The translations under genes and the position numbers were made by a program. Under the pieces are notes generated by a model. It did not search any database and was not told the DNA's origin. It saw nothing but the letters and a program-made list of their open reading frames with translations. 64,000 nucleotides of DNA from Paracoccaceae bacterium (GTDB lineage: Bacteria > Pseudomonadota > Alphaproteobacteria > Rhodobacterales > Rhodobacteraceae): positions 62,001 to 126,000 of the forward strand of contig JANSXZ010000009.1 of NCBI GenBank assembly GCA_024742705.1, written 5' to 3'. The first letter of the stretch is position 1, and each line of letters opens with the position of its first letter. Shown piece after piece: positions 33,142 through 42,174 of this stretch.

Positions 33142-34308
33142 TCATGCGCCCAAGGCCCGCAACAAATCCCGGCTTATGATGTGGCGCTGGATTTCGCTGG
33201 TTCCATCCCAGATGCGTTCCACCCGCGCGTCACGCCAGAACCGTTCGAGAGGGTAGTCATCCATCAATCCCATACCGCCGTGCAACTGGATCGCGGTATC
33301 CGTGACCCGCGCCAGCATTTCCGATGCGTAGAGTTTCGCCGAAGCGATCTCGCGGTTTGCTGACAGGCCCTTGTCGAGCCGGTCGGCCGCGGCCAGTGTC
33401 AGCAGATCGGCGGCGTCGATTTCTGTAATCATGTCCGCTATCTGAAAACTGACGCCTTGAAATTTTCCGATCTTCTGTCCGAATTGTTCGCGGGTCGCGG
33501 CGTAGTCAAGCGCGTAGTCGAACACGCGTCGGGCGCGGCCGACCGACATGGTTGCAACAGTGATGCGCGTTGCATAGAGCCAAGTGTTCATCACTTCAAA
33601 GCCGCCGTCTACGGCGCCCAGAACCTGGCTGTCGGGCAGGCGGCAATCGTCGAACTCGAGGATCATGTTCTTGTATCCGCGATGGCTCACCGATCGGTAT
33701 CCGTCGCGGATCTGAAATCCCTTTGTGCCGCGGTCGACCAGAAAGGCCGTAATTCGTTTCTTCGGCCCCTTGGGTGTTATGTCTTCGCCGGTGGCGATGA
33801 AGACGATCACGAAATCCGCGTGGTCCGCACCCGAGATGAAGTGCTTGGTGCCGTTGACCACCCAATCGCTGCCGTCGCGGCGTGCGGCGCAGGACATGCT
33901 CCGGACATCCGATCCGGCGCCCGGTTCGGTCATTGCGAGAGCGTCCATCCGTTCGCCACGCACTGCGGGCATCAGGTATCGATCGACCTGATCGCCCTCG
34001 CAGGCCATCAGAATGTTCTGGGGGCGGCCAAAGAAGTGATTGAGCGCCATCGATCCGCGCCCCAGTTCGCGTTCGACCAGGGCGAACTCCAGGTGGTTCA
34101 GGCCCGCGCACCCGACGGTTTGTGGAAAGTTGCAGGCATAGAACCCAAGATCGATCGTCTTGCGCTTGATCTCGGCGGCAATTTCCGCTGGCACCTCGCC
34201 GGTGCGTTCCACCAGCGCCTCATGGGGGTAAATCTCTTTCTCCACAAAACTGCGCACGGTTGACGCAATCATTTCCTGTTCTTCGTTCAGCCCGTACTGC
34301 ATGTTCAT
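33142..34308 (-). CDS. Acyl-CoA dehydrogenase family protein
   Basis: 388 aa. FAD/acyl-CoA dehydrogenase signatures are intact: AMTEPGAGSDVRSM, the ATREQFGQKIGKFQGV helix and LHGGMGLMDDYPLERFWRDAR. At the position of the usual catalytic glutamate (YEGT in MCAD) the sequence reads WDGT, with Asp368 (see findings). The alternative isovaleryl-type glutamate (LxxER) also appears absent: the matching segment is LYATRITVA. It oxidises an acyl-CoA at the alpha-beta position, if active with Asp. It precedes the synthetase and hydratase genes and lies 51 bp after the aldolase gene. Confidence 0.9.
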   Translation of the reverse strand: MNMQYGLNEEQEMIASTVRSFVEKEIYPHEALVERTGEVPAEIAAEIKRKTIDLGFYACNFPQTVGCAGLNHLEFALVERELGRGSMALNHFFGRPQNILMACEGDQVDRYLMPAVRGERMDALAMTEPGAGSDVRSMSCAARRDGSDWVVNGTKHFISGADHADFVIVFIATGEDITPKGPKKRITAFLVDRGTKGFQIRDGYRSVSHRGYKNMILEFDDCRLPDSQVLGAVDGGFEVMNTWLYATRITVATMSVGRARRVFDYALDYAATREQFGQKIGKFQGVSFQIADMITEIDAADLLTLAAADRLDKGLSANREIASAKLYASEMLARVTDTAIQLHGGMGLMDDYPLERFWRDARVERIWDGTSEIQRHIISRDLLRALGA

Positions 34309-34359
34309 GCCCTCTGGCGGATAGTGTTCTGACAGTCGCGTCCGGACCTCTGTAGGGAT

Positions 34360-35115
34360 CTATTGCGCATAGTCGCTGCCCTCCGCGTCCAGAATCGCCT
34401 TCAACTCGTCCATGTGGCGCCGGGACTGTTCGGGGTAGCCGTCCATTTCGGCCGCCGTCTTGCTGGCGATTTCATGCGACAAGACCCGCAGTTCGCGTCC
34501 CGTCATCAATGCCCGCACATAGGTCGCCGCTGCTTTCTCGAAATAGTACAAGCGGTTGAAGGTATCGGCCACGGTATTGCCGATCACCATGACGCCGTGG
34601 TTGCCCATGATCATCACCTTCTTGCGTGGGTCATCGAACAGCCGGGCACAGCGCGCGCCCTCTTCCTCGAAAGCCAACCCGCCATAGCTTTCGTCGATCA
34701 CATAGCGGTCATAGAAGGCGGCGGTGTTCTGGTCGATCGGCAACATCCTGCTGTCGCGCAGCGATGCCAGAACCGTTGCATAGGGCGAATGCACATGCAT
34801 CGCACAGCGTGCATGGGGGCAATGGCGGTGCAACCCGCCATGCAGGCCCCATGCCGTCGGGTCGGGCGCATCGGGATGCGATAGTGTGTCGGGGTCGCCG
34901 GCATCCACAACGATCAGGTCGCTGGCACGGATGCGCGCGAAATGCATCTGGTTGGGGTTCAGCAGAAACCGTGTCCCGGTATCGTCTATGGCCAGCGAGA
35001 AATGGTTGGCCACCGCCTCGTGCCAGTCCAGCCTGACAGTCCATCGAAAGGCCGCTGCGAGATCCACGCGCGCCTGCCAGTGATCCCTGTCTTTCTCGGG
35101 TGCGATTGTTGTCAT
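34360..35115 (-). CDS. Class II aldolase/adducin family protein
   Basis: 251 aa from the ATG at 35115 (AGGAG 8 nt upstream); the frame continues to 35220 without domain support. Metal-binding histidines are seen in AMHVHSPYATVLA and in the GNHGVMVIGNTV block. Family members are zinc aldolases, epimerases or decarboxylase-like enzymes acting on small hydroxy acids or sugar phosphates. As the first gene of the minus-strand set and divergent from a LysR regulator, it is probably the regulated head of the acyl-CoA pathway. The substrate is unknown. Confidence 0.87.
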   Translation of the reverse strand: MTTIAPEKDRDHWQARVDLAAAFRWTVRLDWHEAVANHFSLAIDDTGTRFLLNPNQMHFARIRASDLIVVDAGDPDTLSHPDAPDPTAWGLHGGLHRHCPHARCAMHVHSPYATVLASLRDSRMLPIDQNTAAFYDRYVIDESYGGLAFEEEGARCARLFDDPRKKVMIMGNHGVMVIGNTVADTFNRLYYFEKAAATYVRALMTGRELRVLSHEIASKTAAEMDGYPEQSRRHMDELKAILDAEGSDYAQ

Positions 35116-35220
35116 GGCGCTGCTCCTGCAATTGCCGCCAAACTGCCGTGCCGTCCGATGCTTGACCAACGAAAAATTCGCAGGCATTTGATAAGCAAAA
35201 CTAATGGGTGGGTTATACAC
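35116..35220. promoter_or_regulatory. Divergent control region, aldolase and LysR genes
   Basis: This 105-bp gap is AT-richer near 35180-35205 and holds a T-N11-A-like segment (TTGATAAGCAAAACTAA), the usual form of a LysR binding site. No strong palindrome is visible. Confidence 0.35.
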
Positions 35221-36096
35221 ATGTCATCGGGTTTGCCGCCGCTGGGATGGCTGCGCACCTTCGAGGCGGCGGCGCGCAACCTGTCGTTCACCGGGGCCGC
35301 GCGGGATCTGAACATGACCCAGAGCGCGGTCAGCCAGCAGATCAAGGCGCTGGAATCGCATCTGGGCCGGCCCTTGTTCCACCGTCGCCCGCGCGCCCTC
35401 GAACTGACCGAAGCGGGCATCACCTATCTGCCGGTGGTCCGTGAGGCGTTTCACACGCTCACCCGGGGCACCCGCGCCGTCACCGGGGCGCGTGGCAACG
35501 CGGTGCGGGTGCAATGCAACCTGTCCTTCGCGGTGCAGTGGCTGGCCCCGCGGCTGGCCAGGTTTCGTCGCGCCCACCCTGACGTCGCGCTGCATATCTC
35601 GACCGATCTGTGGGAGGCCCGCGAAATGTCCGAGGACACCGATATCGAAATCCGCTACTCGCTGCGCCCCTCGGATCGCGTCGGCGCGCAATTTCTGTGG
35701 GCCGATCGCTACTATCCGGTGTGCGCGCCAGGCTATGCGGTCACCCTGGATTCGCTGGCCGACCAGCCGCTCTACGATTGCACCAACCTGCTGGCAAACT
35801 GGGCCGCCTGGGCCGAAGATCAGGGCCTGGCATGGCCCGACCCGCCGGTTATCTATGCCTCGACCTTCCTGGTGACCCTGGCGGTGGCGCAATCGGGCGG
35901 CGGGCTTGCGCTGGCCCACGATCTGATCGCAGGCCCGCTGATCCAGCGCGGAAGGCTGATCGCGCCCTTCGAACATCGCGCCGCCATGCCGGAAAGCTAC
36001 TACCTCATCGTGTCGCCCCAGGCCGGCCGCGCCGATGGTGCCCGGCAGTTCGCCGATTGGCTGCGCGCCGAGATCAGCCCGGATTCGGCTGGCTGA
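35221..36096 (+). CDS. LysR family transcriptional regulator
   Basis: 291 aa. N-terminal winged helix (LRTFEAAARNLSFTGAA, then MTQSAVSQQIKALE) is typical of the GcvA-like branch; the rest is a substrate-binding-like effector domain. Start ATG at 35221 is where the family begins, although the frame is open upstream. Divergent from the aldolase gene, which it most likely controls together with the acyl-CoA genes behind it. Its 3' end overlaps the convergent VOC gene by 23 bp. Confidence 0.92.
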   Translation: MSSGLPPLGWLRTFEAAARNLSFTGAARDLNMTQSAVSQQIKALESHLGRPLFHRRPRALELTEAGITYLPVVREAFHTLTRGTRAVTGARGNAVRVQCNLSFAVQWLAPRLARFRRAHPDVALHISTDLWEAREMSEDTDIEIRYSLRPSDRVGAQFLWADRYYPVCAPGYAVTLDSLADQPLYDCTNLLANWAAWAEDQGLAWPDPPVIYASTFLVTLAVAQSGGGLALAHDLIAGPLIQRGRLIAPFEHRAAMPESYYLIVSPQAGRADGARQFADWLRAEISPDSAG

Positions 36097-36520
36097 CAGG
36101 ATCGCTCGGCCGGCTGGGCACCCAGGCGTAACCGTCGGCGCACAGGATATAGGCCTCGCGCAGGCCATGCGGTTTGTCTGTCGGCGGTTGCAGGATCGTC
36201 GCGCCCGCCGCCCGCGCGCGATCCGACGCTGCGTCGGGGTCGCTGTCGTACAGCCTGATTTCCAGACCGGCACCGCGCGGCGGGTTCTCGGGCACCATCC
36301 CCAACAAGGGGTTGGAATGATACGTTCCATCCGCATGCAACTGAAACACCGCATCGCCATAGGTGACTATCGCGAAATCCGCTGTCGCCTGGTGGCTGCG
36401 CATCCCGAACACCTGTTCCAGAAATGCGCAATGGGCCCGCACGTCGCGCACCAGAAGGTTCAGCCCGATGCCCTTCAGGCTGCGCCCGAAGCCGTCGGCG
36501 TCGATCGTGTCATAATCCAT
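36074..36520 (-). CDS. VOC family protein (glyoxalase/bleomycin-resistance-like)
   Basis: 148 aa from the ATG at 36520 (AAGGGG upstream); the open frame reaches further to 36565 but similarity begins at MDYDTIDADGFG. It shows the betaalphabeta repeat of vicinal-oxygen-chelate proteins (GIGLNLLVRDVRAHCAFLE, DSDPDAASDRARAAGA, DGYAWVPS). Function is open: metal-dependent isomerase, dioxygenase or drug-binding protein. Overlaps the LysR 3' end. Confidence 0.8.
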   Translation of the reverse strand: MDYDTIDADGFGRSLKGIGLNLLVRDVRAHCAFLEQVFGMRSHQATADFAIVTYGDAVFQLHADGTYHSNPLLGMVPENPPRGAGLEIRLYDSDPDAASDRARAAGATILQPPTDKPHGLREAYILCADGYAWVPSRPSDPVSQPNPG

Positions 36521-36560
36521 CGCGCATCCCCTTCCGCCCGCGGGCCGGTGTCCGCACTGC

Positions 36561-36593
36561 TTCATCTTGCCGGATAAACTCCCGCCGGAGGCA
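36561..36593. repeat. Diverged copy of the dispersed 33-bp repeat
   Basis: The 3' part (ending CCCGCCGGAGGCA) agrees with the right-arm orientation of the repeat at 33101-33133; the middle has drifted. It lies 19 bp beyond the pepF stop and before the VOC gene. Confidence 0.6.
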
Positions 36594-36612
36594 TGAAGTC
36601 CCGTTCCCGCGA

Positions 36613-38433
36613 TCAGCCTTCCATCGCTTCCAGTTCATCGATGAATCCTTCGATCATGCCCAGCCCCTTGTCCCAGAAGGCAGGATCGCTTGCGTCCAGG
36701 CCGAAGGGCGCCAGAAGCGCCTTGTGATGCTTTGATCCGCCCGCCTTCAGCATGTCGAAATACTTGTCCTGAAACCCCGGTTCGCCCTCGGCATAAACCT
36801 GGTACAGCGCGTTCACCAATCCGTCGCCGAACGCATAGGCATAGACGTAGAACGGCGAATGCACGAAATGCGGGATATAGGCCCAGAAGGTTTCATAGCC
36901 GTCCATGAATTCGAACGCCGGGCCCAGGCTTTCGGCCTGAACGCTCATCCACAGCGCGTTGATGTCGTCGGGTGTCAGTTCGCCGCCGCGCCGTGCCGCG
37001 TGCAGCTTGCATTCGAAATCGTAGAAGGCGATCTGCCGCACGACGGTGTTGATCATGTCCTCGACCTTGCCGGCCAGCATCACCTTGCGCTGCGCCGGCG
37101 TTTCGGCACCGTCCAGCATGGCGCGGAAGGTCAGCATTTCGCCGAAGACGCTGGCTGTTTCGGCCAGGGTGAGAGGCGTCGATGACAGCATTTCACCCTG
37201 ACCCGCAGCCAGCACCTGATGGACACCGTGGCCCAGTTCATGCGCCAGGGTCATGACATCGCGCGGTTTGCCCAGATAGTTCAGCATCACATAGGGGTGC
37301 ACGTCCGTCACCGTCGGGTGTGCGAAGGCGCCGGGCGCCTTGCCCGGCTTCACACCCGCGTCGATCCAACCCTTGGAAAAGAACGGCGCGGCAAGGTCCG
37401 CCATGCGCGGATCGAAAGCGGCATAGGCCTGCATCACCATGCGTTCGGCCTCGTCCCAGCCGAGGATGCGCTTGTCTTCCATCGGCAGCGGGGCGTTGCG
37501 GTCCCAGACCTGCAGTTTGTCCAGCCCCAGCCATTTGCGTTTCAGTTCGTAATACCGGTGCGACAGGCGCGGATAGGCCGCCACCACCGCGCTGCGCAGC
37601 GCCTCGACGACTTCCGGTTCGACATGGTTCGAAAGGTGCCGGCCGGTCTGGGCCGTTTCCATGCCGCGCCAGCGGTCCAGAACTTCCTTTTCCTTGGTCT
37701 GGGTGTTGTGCACCCTTGCGAAGGTGCGGATGTTGGCGCCCAGCACCCGCGCCAGTTCGCGCGCGCCGGCTTCGCGGCGGTCGCGGTCGGCATCTGTCAG
37801 CAGGTTCAGCGTGGCTTCGATGCCCAGTGTCTCACCGTCCACCTCGAATTCCAGGCCGGCGATGGTTTCATCGAACATCCGTTCCCAGGCGTCCCCGACA
37901 ACGCCCAGATCGTGCAGGAATTTTTCCAGCTCGTCGCTCAGCTGATAGGGTTTCATCGCGCGGATGCGCTCGAACACCGGCCGATACCGCGCCAGATCGT
38001 CGTTTTCGCCAAAATGCCGATCCAGAACCGCGTCGTCCAGCCGGTTCAGTTCCAGCGTGAAGAACACCAAAGGCGTGGTAAAGCGGGTGATCTTCTCCTG
38101 ACAGTCCGACATGAACTTGGCCCGGCCCGAATCGGTTGTCACCTGATAGTAACGCAGCCCCGCGAAGGACATGATGCGCCCGGCGACGGCGCTGATCCGT
38201 TCGTTGCGCAACACGCAGTCCAGCATCCCGGCCGCGTCCAGATCGGCCAGCTTGCCCTCATAGTCGGCCGCAAAGCTGCGGCAGGCCTCCTCGAGCCAGT
38301 CCAGATCGCGCTTCAGTTCCGCCGACTCGGGGCCGGGGTAGAGATCGCTCAGATCCCATTCCGGCAAATCACCCAGCGGGTCGGAACCGCCCGAGGTTTT
38401 GGCATCGCGGACGGGAAAGGGAAGCTGAAACAT
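36613..38433 (-). CDS. pepF: Oligoendopeptidase F (M3 family metallopeptidase)
   Basis: 606 aa. The zinc motif HELGH is at His398-Glu399-His402, followed downstream by the family's conserved C-terminal helices (HFVHSPFYVYAYAFGD). M3 peptidases hydrolyse short cytosolic peptides in a closed barrel. The ATG at 38433 has GAGG 6 nt upstream. The leader upstream carries three imperfect direct repeats (38443-38513), which is unusual and may be regulatory. Confidence 0.93.
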   Translation of the reverse strand: MFQLPFPVRDAKTSGGSDPLGDLPEWDLSDLYPGPESAELKRDLDWLEEACRSFAADYEGKLADLDAAGMLDCVLRNERISAVAGRIMSFAGLRYYQVTTDSGRAKFMSDCQEKITRFTTPLVFFTLELNRLDDAVLDRHFGENDDLARYRPVFERIRAMKPYQLSDELEKFLHDLGVVGDAWERMFDETIAGLEFEVDGETLGIEATLNLLTDADRDRREAGARELARVLGANIRTFARVHNTQTKEKEVLDRWRGMETAQTGRHLSNHVEPEVVEALRSAVVAAYPRLSHRYYELKRKWLGLDKLQVWDRNAPLPMEDKRILGWDEAERMVMQAYAAFDPRMADLAAPFFSKGWIDAGVKPGKAPGAFAHPTVTDVHPYVMLNYLGKPRDVMTLAHELGHGVHQVLAAGQGEMLSSTPLTLAETASVFGEMLTFRAMLDGAETPAQRKVMLAGKVEDMINTVVRQIAFYDFECKLHAARRGGELTPDDINALWMSVQAESLGPAFEFMDGYETFWAYIPHFVHSPFYVYAYAFGDGLVNALYQVYAEGEPGFQDKYFDMLKAGGSKHHKALLAPFGLDASDPAFWDKGLGMIEGFIDELEAMEG

Positions 38434-38442
38434 GAAAACCTC

Positions 38443-38513
38443 GTTTTGCAGGGCCTTTGATACCGGTTTGGCAGGGTCTTTGACGTCACCCGTTTGTCAC
38501 GGTCTTTGACATC
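38443..38513. repeat. Three 22-bp direct repeats upstream of pepF
   Basis: Units at 38443-38464, 38466-38487 and 38492-38513. Units 2 and 3 match at 19 of 22 positions, units 1 and 2 at 17 of 22; all share GTTT, CA, GG and CTTTGA. They sit immediately 5' of the pepF coding start, in its leader or promoter. Confidence 0.7.
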
Positions 38514-38565
38514 TAGTCGCGACCCGTGCGTATCGCAAGCATCGCGCGCGCCGGGGCCACGCCGC

Positions 38566-40158
38566 CTAGCCATGTATGCGCAACATCGCGTTCAGATCGT
38601 CCAGCGTGTTCGCCTCGCGCAGCGGCTTGTCCCTGCGCCAGCGCGCCATGCGCGGAAACCGCAGGGCGACGCCGGATTTGTGGCGGGCGCTGGCCTGGAT
38701 GCCTTCGAAGGCGATTTCAAAGACATGGTGCGGTGTCACCCGGCGAACCGGGCCGAAACGTTCGATCGTGTTCTGGCGCACCCATGCGGTGATCTCGCGG
38801 AATTCCGCGTCGGTCAGGCCGGAATAGGCCTTGGTGAAAGGCACCAGGTCGGCGCCGTCGCGCACCGCGAAGGTAAAGTCGGTGAACAGGTTCGCGCGCC
38901 GCCCGTGCCCGGCCTGAGCATAGATCATCACCGCGTCGATTGTCAGCGGGTCCAGCTTCCATTTCCACCAGTCGCCCTTTTTGCGGCCCGAAAGGTAGGG
39001 GCTGTCGGCGCGTTTCAGCATCACGCCCTCGGCGCGGGCGGCGCGTGCGTCGGCGCGCCGGGCGGCCAGATCGGACCAGTCGCGCACCGCCAGTTGCGCG
39101 GGCAGGCGCACCGGGGCATCGTCGGGCACCGGCGCCAGCAGTTCGGCCAGACGCGAACGGCGTTCGGCGAAGGGGCGCGCGCGCAGGTCGGCGCCCGCGT
39201 CTTCCAGCAGATCATAGGCCAGCAGCACCACCGGTGCCTCGGCCAGCAGCTTGCGCGGGACGGTCTTGCGCCCGATCCGTTTTTGCAGCGCGCTGAAAGA
39301 CAGGGGCGCGGCGCCGTCCCAGGCCACCAGTTCGCCATCCAGAACCGTGCCCTCGGGCAGGAAATCGCGTGCGCAGGCCAGTTCGGGGAACCGGTCTGTC
39401 ATCAGTTCCTCGCCGCGCGACCATACGAAGTGCTCGCCCGCGCGCAGCACAAGCTGGGCGCGGATGCCGTCCCATTTCCATTCGGCGCGCCATGCCTCGG
39501 GCGGGCCCAGCGTTTCGGGCGGCGCCTCGAGCTGATAGGCTAGGTAGAACGGATAGGGGCGCGAAGCGTCCGCGCCGGCATCCTCGGCTTCGATCAGGCT
39601 GTGCCATGTGGCGGTGTCGGGGGTCCAGTTGCCCATCAGCCGGTGCGCCAGTTCGGGTTCGGGCCGTCCGGTGGCGCGGGCCAGCGCCCGCGTCATCAGT
39701 TTCTGGCTGACGCCGATCCGAAAGCCGCCGGTGATCAGCTTGTTGAACAGGAAGCGTTCGGTGGCATCCAGACGGTCCCATGCCGCCAGAACCTGCTGTT
39801 TGCGTTCGGCTTCTGGGCGGTCGGCCATGGCGCGCAGATACCCGACCCAATAGGAAAGGGTTTCATCGCTCTGGTTCCGGGCGGGCGGCAGGATCAGGGC
39901 GATGGTCTCGGCCAGATCGCCGACCACGGGATAGGCCTCTTCGAACAGCCACAAGGGGCACCCCGACCGTTCCGCGGCCCATTCGCGCAACCGCGTGGTG
40001 TTGACCGCGCGTTTCGGGCGCCGGCCGGAAAACAGGGCGATCGTCCACATCCGGTCCTGTTCGGGCGCCTCGCGGAAGAAATCGGCAAGGGCGTCAACCT
40101 TGACGGTCGTGCGGGTGCTCTGGTCGATGCGGGCAAACAGCGCGGCGAAACGTTTCAT
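38566..40158 (-). CDS. ATP-dependent DNA ligase
   Basis: 530 aa. The AMP-accepting lysine is Lys228 in EWKWDGIRAQLVL, followed by the adenylation-domain motifs (LDGELVAWDG, then LLAYDLLEDAG) and the OB-domain GYSGLTDAEF. The N-terminal about 200 residues are a DNA-binding domain, as in bacterial ligases linked to a MBL exonuclease. The gene starts four bases before the end of the exonuclease gene (ATGA overlap), so the two are translated together. Role: repair or processing ligation, separate from replicative LigA. Confidence 0.92.
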   Translation of the reverse strand: MKRFAALFARIDQSTRTTVKVDALADFFREAPEQDRMWTIALFSGRRPKRAVNTTRLREWAAERSGCPLWLFEEAYPVVGDLAETIALILPPARNQSDETLSYWVGYLRAMADRPEAERKQQVLAAWDRLDATERFLFNKLITGGFRIGVSQKLMTRALARATGRPEPELAHRLMGNWTPDTATWHSLIEAEDAGADASRPYPFYLAYQLEAPPETLGPPEAWRAEWKWDGIRAQLVLRAGEHFVWSRGEELMTDRFPELACARDFLPEGTVLDGELVAWDGAAPLSFSALQKRIGRKTVPRKLLAEAPVVLLAYDLLEDAGADLRARPFAERRSRLAELLAPVPDDAPVRLPAQLAVRDWSDLAARRADARAARAEGVMLKRADSPYLSGRKKGDWWKWKLDPLTIDAVMIYAQAGHGRRANLFTDFTFAVRDGADLVPFTKAYSGLTDAEFREITAWVRQNTIERFGPVRRVTPHHVFEIAFEGIQASARHKSGVALRFPRMARWRRDKPLREANTLDDLNAMLRIHG

Positions 40159-41168
40159 TCCAAAGCCTCGGAATCGAGGTTTTCACCGTGGAATTCGGTG
40201 GGCACCACGGCGGCGTCCAGGCCGATATGCGCAAGCCACCGCGCGAAGATCTCGGTATAGCCGTGGGTTACGAACACCCGTTCGGCACCCGTGGCCGCGA
40301 TCGCCGACAAAAGACCGTCCCAGTCCGCGTGATCGGAGATGACAAAGCCACGGTCGGCCGCGCGCCGGCGCCGCACGCCGCGCAACTGCATCCAGCCGCT
40401 GGCAAAACCGGTCGATACCGTACCGAAACGCCGCGCCCAAGCGCTGCCCAGTGCCGAGGGCGGGGCGATCACCATTGCGCCGGGATGATCCGCCGCACGG
40501 GTGTCGGGCGTGACCGGCACCGTGTCGGGCAGGGTGAATCCCTGGGCGCGCAGCACCCGGTTGGTGCCTTCGACGGCGCCATGGGTCAGGATCGGTCCGA
40601 TATCCGGTTCGAGCATCGACAACAGCCGCTGCGCCTTTCCCAGCGAATAGGCGCCCAGGATGGCGGTCTTGCCTTCGGCCCGGCATTGCCGCCACCATCC
40701 GTTGATCTGCGCGGCCACATCCGCCTGCGGCGCCCAGCGGAACACCGGCAGGCCGAAGGTGCTTTCGGTGATGAAGGTGTGGCACGGGACCGGCGCGAAG
40801 GCTTCGCTCAGCCCGTCGTCCTGGGTCTTGTAGTCGCCCGAGGCAACCCAGACCTCGCCCGCCACCTCCACCCGGATCTGTGCCGAGCCGGGCACATGGC
40901 CGGCCGGATGGAACGAGATTTGCGCATCGCCGATGCGGATGGTCTGGCCGAATGCGGCGGTTTCCAGCGCGATGTCGCCCAGCCTGTGGCGCAGCACAGG
41001 CGCCGCTGACGGCGTGGCCAGATAGCGTTGATGCCCGGCGCGGGCATGATCGGCGTGTCCGTGAGTGATCAGCGCGCGATCCACCGGGCGCCAGGGATCG
41101 ATATAGAAATCCCCGGCGGCACAATAGATGCCGCGCGGCGTGAAGCTGAGAACCGGTTGCCTGCCCAT
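40155..41168 (-). CDS. Ligase-associated DNA exonuclease (MBL/beta-CASP type)
   Basis: 337 aa. The metallo-beta-lactamase motif THGHADHA at residues 35-42 (His36, His38, Asp40, His41) is intact. The protein matches the SNM1/Pso2-like family that sits next to bacterial ATP-dependent ligases, where it digests DNA ends. Usually a Lhr-like helicase and a phosphoesterase accompany the pair; neither is adjacent here. Confidence 0.9.
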   Translation of the reverse strand: MGRQPVLSFTPRGIYCAAGDFYIDPWRPVDRALITHGHADHARAGHQRYLATPSAAPVLRHRLGDIALETAAFGQTIRIGDAQISFHPAGHVPGSAQIRVEVAGEVWVASGDYKTQDDGLSEAFAPVPCHTFITESTFGLPVFRWAPQADVAAQINGWWRQCRAEGKTAILGAYSLGKAQRLLSMLEPDIGPILTHGAVEGTNRVLRAQGFTLPDTVPVTPDTRAADHPGAMVIAPPSALGSAWARRFGTVSTGFASGWMQLRGVRRRRAADRGFVISDHADWDGLLSAIAATGAERVFVTHGYTEIFARWLAHIGLDAAVVPTEFHGENLDSEALE

Positions 41169-41208
41169 GCCCGACAGTCTAGCCCGCGCGCCGGCGCGAA
41201 CCAGCCTT

Positions 41209-42174
41209 TCAGATGGCGCGATCTGGAACGGGGGGTGCGGCGGCGTCGAAATGCGCGATCAGCTGATCGACGATGCGGTCACGGATCGCCGGCGGTTCGA
41301 GCAGCACCTCATGCTGGCCCCCTGTCACCAGCTCCAGCCGGCCGCCGGGCCAGCGGCCCATGCGCTCGTGGATGCGCGGGACGTCCACGATGGCCTCGGC
41401 GCTGCCAAGGAATGTCAGGCAGGGCAGGTCGGGCGACGGCCGCTGGAACAGGGCTTCGGTTTCCCCCAGCGCCTGGCCCAGCCAGTTGATCGACGGCCCG
41501 CCCAGCGCCAGTTCGGGATAGGCGCGCAGGTGGTCGCCCATCATCTGCCACATGGCGGGATCGGTTGTCAGCATGTTGCCTTCGAAAGGATCGGTCAGCA
41601 CATAGTGTTCATACTTGGTGCTGGGCGACAGCCTGTGGCCCTGCCGGGTGACGCGGCTGAACTGATAGACAGCCTGCGCCGCCACCCGCATCGCCGATGC
41701 GATGCGAATGCCCCACATCGGGCCGGTAAAGGCACAGCTTTGCACCGGTGCGCCCTGCATCGCCGCGCGCAGCGCGATGGCGCCGCCCATCGAATGGCCG
41801 ATCAGATGCCATGGCCGGGGCAGGTCCAGCCTGCTCGCCAGGTCCAGAACCGCGGCCACGTCCATCTGAAAATCGGTGAAACGCACCACATGCCCGACAC
41901 GCCGGTCCGGCAACAGCCGGTCGGCCAGCCCCTGGCCACGCCAGTCGACGGCCAGGAACCCGAACCCTTTCTTGCGAAAGGCGGTGGCCACGGGGCCATA
42001 TTTTTCAATGTATTCGGTGCGGCCCGGAAACATCAGAACCGTGCCGCGCGCCGCTTCGGCCGGCCAGAGGCCGGCGCGCACGCGCACCCCGTCCGACGTG
42101 GTCAGCCACCAGGCACGCCCGTCGGTCGGAACGCCCGTCAGATCGTCGAGAAAAGGTGCGGCATCCTGTTGCAT
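41209..42174 (-). CDS. Alpha/beta hydrolase (lysophospholipase-like)
   Basis: 321 aa. Nucleophile elbow GHSMGG (in LIGHSMGGAIALRAAM) and the preceding DWRGQGLADRLL segment mark a serine hydrolase of the lysophospholipase/monoglyceride-lipase type. No signal peptide. Its ATG shares a base with the stop of the SCP2 gene upstream (TGATG), suggesting translational coupling with a lipid-binding protein. Confidence 0.88.
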   Translation of the reverse strand: MQQDAAPFLDDLTGVPTDGRAWWLTTSDGVRVRAGLWPAEAARGTVLMFPGRTEYIEKYGPVATAFRKKGFGFLAVDWRGQGLADRLLPDRRVGHVVRFTDFQMDVAAVLDLASRLDLPRPWHLIGHSMGGAIALRAAMQGAPVQSCAFTGPMWGIRIASAMRVAAQAVYQFSRVTRQGHRLSPSTKYEHYVLTDPFEGNMLTTDPAMWQMMGDHLRAYPELALGGPSINWLGQALGETEALFQRPSPDLPCLTFLGSAEAIVDVPRIHERMGRWPGGRLELVTGGQHEVLLEPPAIRDRIVDQLIAHFDAAAPPVPDRAI

